Shown here piece after piece: positions 60,965 through 64,000 of a DNA stretch of 64,000 nucleotides. How positions within the stretch are numbered: position 1 is the first letter of the stretch; each line of letters starts with the position of its first letter. The notes beneath the pieces are model-generated. The model was not told where the DNA came from and searched no databases. It saw only the letters and a list, made by a program, of their open reading frames with translations. The DNA is from Gammaproteobacteria bacterium (GTDB lineage Bacteria > Pseudomonadota > Gammaproteobacteria > Burkholderiales > Nitrosomonadaceae): positions 1,426,001-1,490,000 of the forward strand of contig CP054180.1 of the NCBI GenBank assembly GCA_015709635.1, read 5' to 3'. A program made the position numbers and the translations under genes.

Positions 60965-63205
60965 ATGTTACTGAAGTTTACTAGCGGGTTTGAGGGCAAA
61001 CCCGAAACAGAGTTAACAGTTGTTGCATATGTTTTTGATCAGCGCGGTGCATTGATTGCTAGTGCACCAGTCAAAAAGAATCAAGTTCAAATCGAAATTA
61101 AAGAGGATGTTCAGCGTCCCGCACGCCTGTTCTTTGCATCGCCTTCTCCGTCATTGGATGCCAGCCGGGATAAATCCGTCACCCTCGACGATATGGAGCG
61201 GATACGGGCTTATGAAGCGATGTGGAGTTTCGATCCGAAACGGAGTGACTACGAGTTGCTGCCGATTCCAGAGATTAATTGGAAATGGTGGTTGTGGTGT
61301 GCATGCCGGGTGCGCGGCACGGTAGTACGTCCGGTTGTGATCGCAGGCGAGCATCACGAAATGCCGGTTTGTCATGCACGCGTGCATGTCTGCGAGGTGG
61401 ATCGGTTGTACTTGCTGATACCGCGGTTGCCCGACGACATTATCCGCCGTATCCGCGATGAACTGCTCGAGCTGATTGAGATTCCGATTCCGCGGCCACC
61501 TGAGCCTGATCCGCCTCCATTTCGCTTCGACGCTGCGATCCGCGATATTTCTGCGCGCAATATCGCCAAGATGCAAGCGGTTTCAGTGACACAAAATGCC
61601 AGTTTGCTCAAGCCAGGGGCGAAAGTCACGCTAAACCCGCAGCCATTGCCGCCCAAAGCTGCGTCGATGGATATTCCGTTTGCATTGAAATCCGGTTTAA
61701 CCTCCGCATCGGTCACTATTATTCGCCAGGCATTGCTCGATCATCATGTGCTGATCCGGCCGTATTTATGTTACTGGCCTTGGCTGTGGCCGTATTTTTA
61801 CCGTTGCGATGAGGTGGCGGTACTGGATACCGACAGTCAGGGCCGGTTTGATACGACGATTTGGTATTTATGCGCAGGCGATCATCCCGATCTGTATTTC
61901 TGGGTGGAATACAGCATTGGCGGTGTGTGGACTACCGTGTATCACTCGCCGATCCGGTGCAATACCTATTGGGATTACGTGTGCGGCAGCGAGGTCACGC
62001 TACGTGTAACCGATCCGCGTGTACCTTGGTGCGGCGATCCCAATCCATTGCCGGGAAAACAAGTTGCTGTCATGCTCATCGGTAATGGTGTCAGCATGCC
62101 GGAAATTCAACGTGCCAGCGCTGCAGCTGATGAAGGTTTGACTGTGGCAGGCGAGCCATTCGGCGGCAGTTTGGAGCCGCATGTGTGGTTTGGTGATGCG
62201 CTTATTTCAAGCGGCATCACGCATTACCGCTGGTCGTACCGGCGCTTGACACTGGCGGATGGCGTAACAGCTTCTGTGGGTGCCTGGCATGCAATGGATA
62301 AGGATGTGGTACGCCACTACGCGGAAATTCTTGCCGATAGCACGTTAGCTTTCAAACCTTACCTGCTGGGTCCCGATCCCGCATTTGCCGGACAAAATCT
62401 TTTCAAAATCCGCCCAGTCAGTCCACCGCTTAATCCGGGTGCAGTCTCCTCGTCCTGGGCGCCGGAGGTGGATGCACGCGAAAATACCGCCAGCGCTTTT
62501 TTCTTGTCGTATTTGCTGGAAGGTGGGAATCCGGATACCGCCGCGGGCAAATATGAGCTTAAGCTGGAATTGTTCAAGAGCGATGGCTCGCTGGTGAATC
62601 TCAGCACGGAGGGCGTACTGCTTAAGGTACCGACCGGCGCGGGACCGTTCGGTCCTGGTACGGTGGCTACCGAACTGGTTGCGCATTCTCCGGCGCAAAT
62701 CGGCGATATGGAAGATCGCGTGATTCGAGACGGTAGCGGCAAGATCGTGGCATTCCGTCTGGTGCTGCGCATCGATAACAACCGCTGTGAAGCGGAAATT
62801 TATCCGGTGAGCGTAGATGGACATACGGTCGATGGTTGCGGTTTTACGCAATACCACGACAAAACATCCTCGAATGCGGCTGTCAGTTTTAAAGCACGCC
62901 ATCCGAACAATTTCGCCACATTCAGTTTCACGATCGCACGCGGCAGTATGGGCATCGTGGAAACCGCCGGCGGACCGGTTGGCAGTAATCCCAGCACCGT
63001 GGGCGGTTATGCGCGTAATCCCAGCAGTGTATTCAGCAAAAACGTGCCGGTCGCGGATCTGTTAGGCGATTGCAGTAAAGCAGCATTTGCAGAAAATCTG
63101 CATGTCGATGCATTAGCAACCGATGGTTGGAGCACACTGGACTATTTGGATGCCAACGCCACACCGGTGGCTTTTGCGCTGGAACCGGAGCCGCCAGCAG
63201 ATTAA
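60965..63205 (+). CDS. Large beta-rich protein of unknown function
   Basis: This 746-residue protein has no signal peptide. AGGAGG 4 bases before the ATG at 60965 fixes the start; the frame opens at 60926. Residues about 105-150 (CRVRGTVVRPVVIAGEHHEM then PVCHARVHVCEVD) and about 280-320 (VAVLDTDSQGRFDTTIWYLC) look like transthyretin/carboxypeptidase-regulatory beta-sandwich modules with several cysteines. A Pro-rich segment (PIPRPPEPDPPPF) and the motif LNPQPLPPK sit between them. The C-terminal third is Gly/Ser/Thr-rich and unassigned. The combination suggests a structural or carrier protein, possibly secreted by a non-Sec route. An SPFH gene follows 119 bases later on the same strand. Confidence 0.75.
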   Translation: MLLKFTSGFEGKPETELTVVAYVFDQRGALIASAPVKKNQVQIEIKEDVQRPARLFFASPSPSLDASRDKSVTLDDMERIRAYEAMWSFDPKRSDYELLPIPEINWKWWLWCACRVRGTVVRPVVIAGEHHEMPVCHARVHVCEVDRLYLLIPRLPDDIIRRIRDELLELIEIPIPRPPEPDPPPFRFDAAIRDISARNIAKMQAVSVTQNASLLKPGAKVTLNPQPLPPKAASMDIPFALKSGLTSASVTIIRQALLDHHVLIRPYLCYWPWLWPYFYRCDEVAVLDTDSQGRFDTTIWYLCAGDHPDLYFWVEYSIGGVWTTVYHSPIRCNTYWDYVCGSEVTLRVTDPRVPWCGDPNPLPGKQVAVMLIGNGVSMPEIQRASAAADEGLTVAGEPFGGSLEPHVWFGDALISSGITHYRWSYRRLTLADGVTASVGAWHAMDKDVVRHYAEILADSTLAFKPYLLGPDPAFAGQNLFKIRPVSPPLNPGAVSSSWAPEVDARENTASAFFLSYLLEGGNPDTAAGKYELKLELFKSDGSLVNLSTEGVLLKVPTGAGPFGPGTVATELVAHSPAQIGDMEDRVIRDGSGKIVAFRLVLRIDNNRCEAEIYPVSVDGHTVDGCGFTQYHDKTSSNAAVSFKARHPNNFATFSFTIARGSMGIVETAGGPVGSNPSTVGGYARNPSSVFSKNVPVADLLGDCSKAAFAENLHVDALATDGWSTLDYLDANATPVAFALEPEPPAD

Positions 63206-63324
63206 GCGAGTTCGTATTCTTGAAATGTGCGGGAAACCGGATATTCCTTGCAGTGAAAAGAGTATCCGGTTTCCACACGATACACCCCTGCAGCCTATTC
63301 GATAAAGTAAAAAGGAGGATGATT

Positions 63325-64000
63325 TTGAATCAGAAATCGGGCAGCAATGCGATCGGTACGGATGAGCGCGTAATTTCCGCTACGAACGGGTGGTTGATGG
63401 TAGTGCTGCTACTTCCGGCATTATTGTTTGCGGTATTTTTGCTGGCTACTCCGGGCGGTCCTATCAAATTGGCTGCCGGTGCAGTATTGCTGGTTGTGGC
63501 GCTGTTTTGTAGTAAAGGCTTATTTACACTCGAGCCCAATCAGGCGGCGGTGATGATTTTTTTCGGCAGCTATGCCGGAACGGTCAATGAAAGCGGCTTT
63601 TTCTGGGTTAATCCGTTTTATAACCGAACTCGGGTATCGTTGCGGATCAATAACTGGAATACGCCGGTTCTCAAGGTCAATGATGAGCGCGGCAGTCCGA
63701 TTGAGATCGCCGCAGTGATCGCGTGGCGCGTGCAAGATACCGCCCGGGCGGTCTTCGATGTTGAAAGTGCGTTGAATTACTTGCAGATTCAAAGCGAATC
63801 GGCAATCCGCCAGGTTGCCAGCAGTCATGCATACGACGATGCTGAAGGAGGGCAGCGGAAAAGTCTGCGCACTGACTTGGATGCCATTGCCGGATTGTTG
63901 CGCGATTCTATACAACAACACGTCGAGGTGGCCGGTATTGTTATCGAGGAAGCCAAAATCGCGCACTTGGCCTATGCACCGGAAATCGCCAACGCCATGT
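63325..64000 (+). CDS. SPFH/band-7 domain membrane protein (3' end beyond window)
   Basis: The open frame runs to the window end, giving about 225 residues with the end missing. TTG 63325 is chosen because GGAGG (63314-63318) lies 6 bases upstream; the in-frame ATG 63319 touches the ribosome site and is too close. Two hydrophobic segments lie near residues 25-45 and 52-66, then the SPFH/prohibitin-type domain begins: EPNQAAVMIFFGSYAGTVNESGFFW, a VNPFYNR region, IEIAAVIAWRVQDTARAVFDVE, and SAIRQVASSHAYDD. Members organise membrane microdomains or proteases. The partner gene is outside the window. Confidence 0.9.
   Translation, partial: MNQKSGSNAIGTDERVISATNGWLMVVLLLPALLFAVFLLATPGGPIKLAAGAVLLVVALFCSKGLFTLEPNQAAVMIFFGSYAGTVNESGFFWVNPFYNRTRVSLRINNWNTPVLKVNDERGSPIEIAAVIAWRVQDTARAVFDVESALNYLQIQSESAIRQVASSHAYDDAEGGQRKSLRTDLDAIAGLLRDSIQQHVEVAGIVIEEAKIAHLAYAPEIANAM

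Overview
The window looks like a chromosomal segment of an ammonia-oxidising betaproteobacterium, most likely Nitrosomonas or a close relative. The main reason is a complete orphan amoC (2263-3069), one subunit of ammonia monooxygenase, with no amoA or amoB beside it. The housekeeping clusters (dapF-DUF484-xerC-hslVU, lptD-surA-pdxA-rsmA, ubiC-ubiA-ubiD) have ordinary proteobacterial order. No rRNA, tRNA or CRISPR array was recognised.

Layout. 1-3.1 kb: a phosphate-selective porin behind two PHO boxes, divergent from orphan amoC, which has a sigma-E-like promoter candidate. 3.2-12.5 kb: a membrane protein, a GNAT acetyltransferase, dapF, DUF484, xerC, hslV, hslU, a PEP-CTERM protein, an FmdB zinc ribbon, aspS and nudB. 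12.5-25.2 kb, all on the minus strand: a SulP anion transporter, a small acidic protein, then a compact six-gene operon. In transcription order the operon encodes a NuoM-like subunit, DabA (DUF2309), a NuoL/DabB-like subunit, a divergent NuoM-like subunit, another NuoM-like subunit, and a beta-carbonic-anhydrase-like protein. This is an enlarged version of the DAB inorganic-carbon accumulating system and is the most interesting locus here. A 700-bp AT-rich region upstream carries four GTGAA sites spaced exactly 11 bp apart.

25.8-32.6 kb: a small membrane protein, a TrmA/RlmD-type RNA methyltransferase, an NhaC antiporter with a translationally coupled small ORF, and two PEP-CTERM genes flanking a LuxR-type regulator. 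32.6-39.1 kb is accessory DNA: a complete IS5-like element with a 6-bp target duplication, a dispersed structured repeat, a DUF2780-like lipoprotein, two compensatory hairpins, an IS1595-type element, and a 798-residue eCIS-core (DUF4157) protein with a nuclease-like central segment.

39.2-57.9 kb is mostly housekeeping: argH, murA, ridA, recG, a hemerythrin-GGDEF diguanylate cyclase, ubiCAD, a DUF486 membrane protein, lptD-surA-pdxA-rsmA, and a LemA/TPM-domain operon. 58-64 kb: a fourth PEP-CTERM protein convergent with an ExeA-like ATPase and OmpA-family protein pair, a 746-residue beta-rich protein of unknown role, and an SPFH/band-7 protein cut by the window end.

How the genes work together (inference): amoC belongs to energy generation from ammonia. 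The DAB-type operon, possibly helped by SulP, would feed bicarbonate to an autotroph. The PEP-CTERM proteins, with the ExeA-like ATPase, point to an exosortase/exopolysaccharide surface system encoded elsewhere. Phosphate limitation is sensed at the porin promoter. All functional names come from reading motifs by eye; no database search was run.
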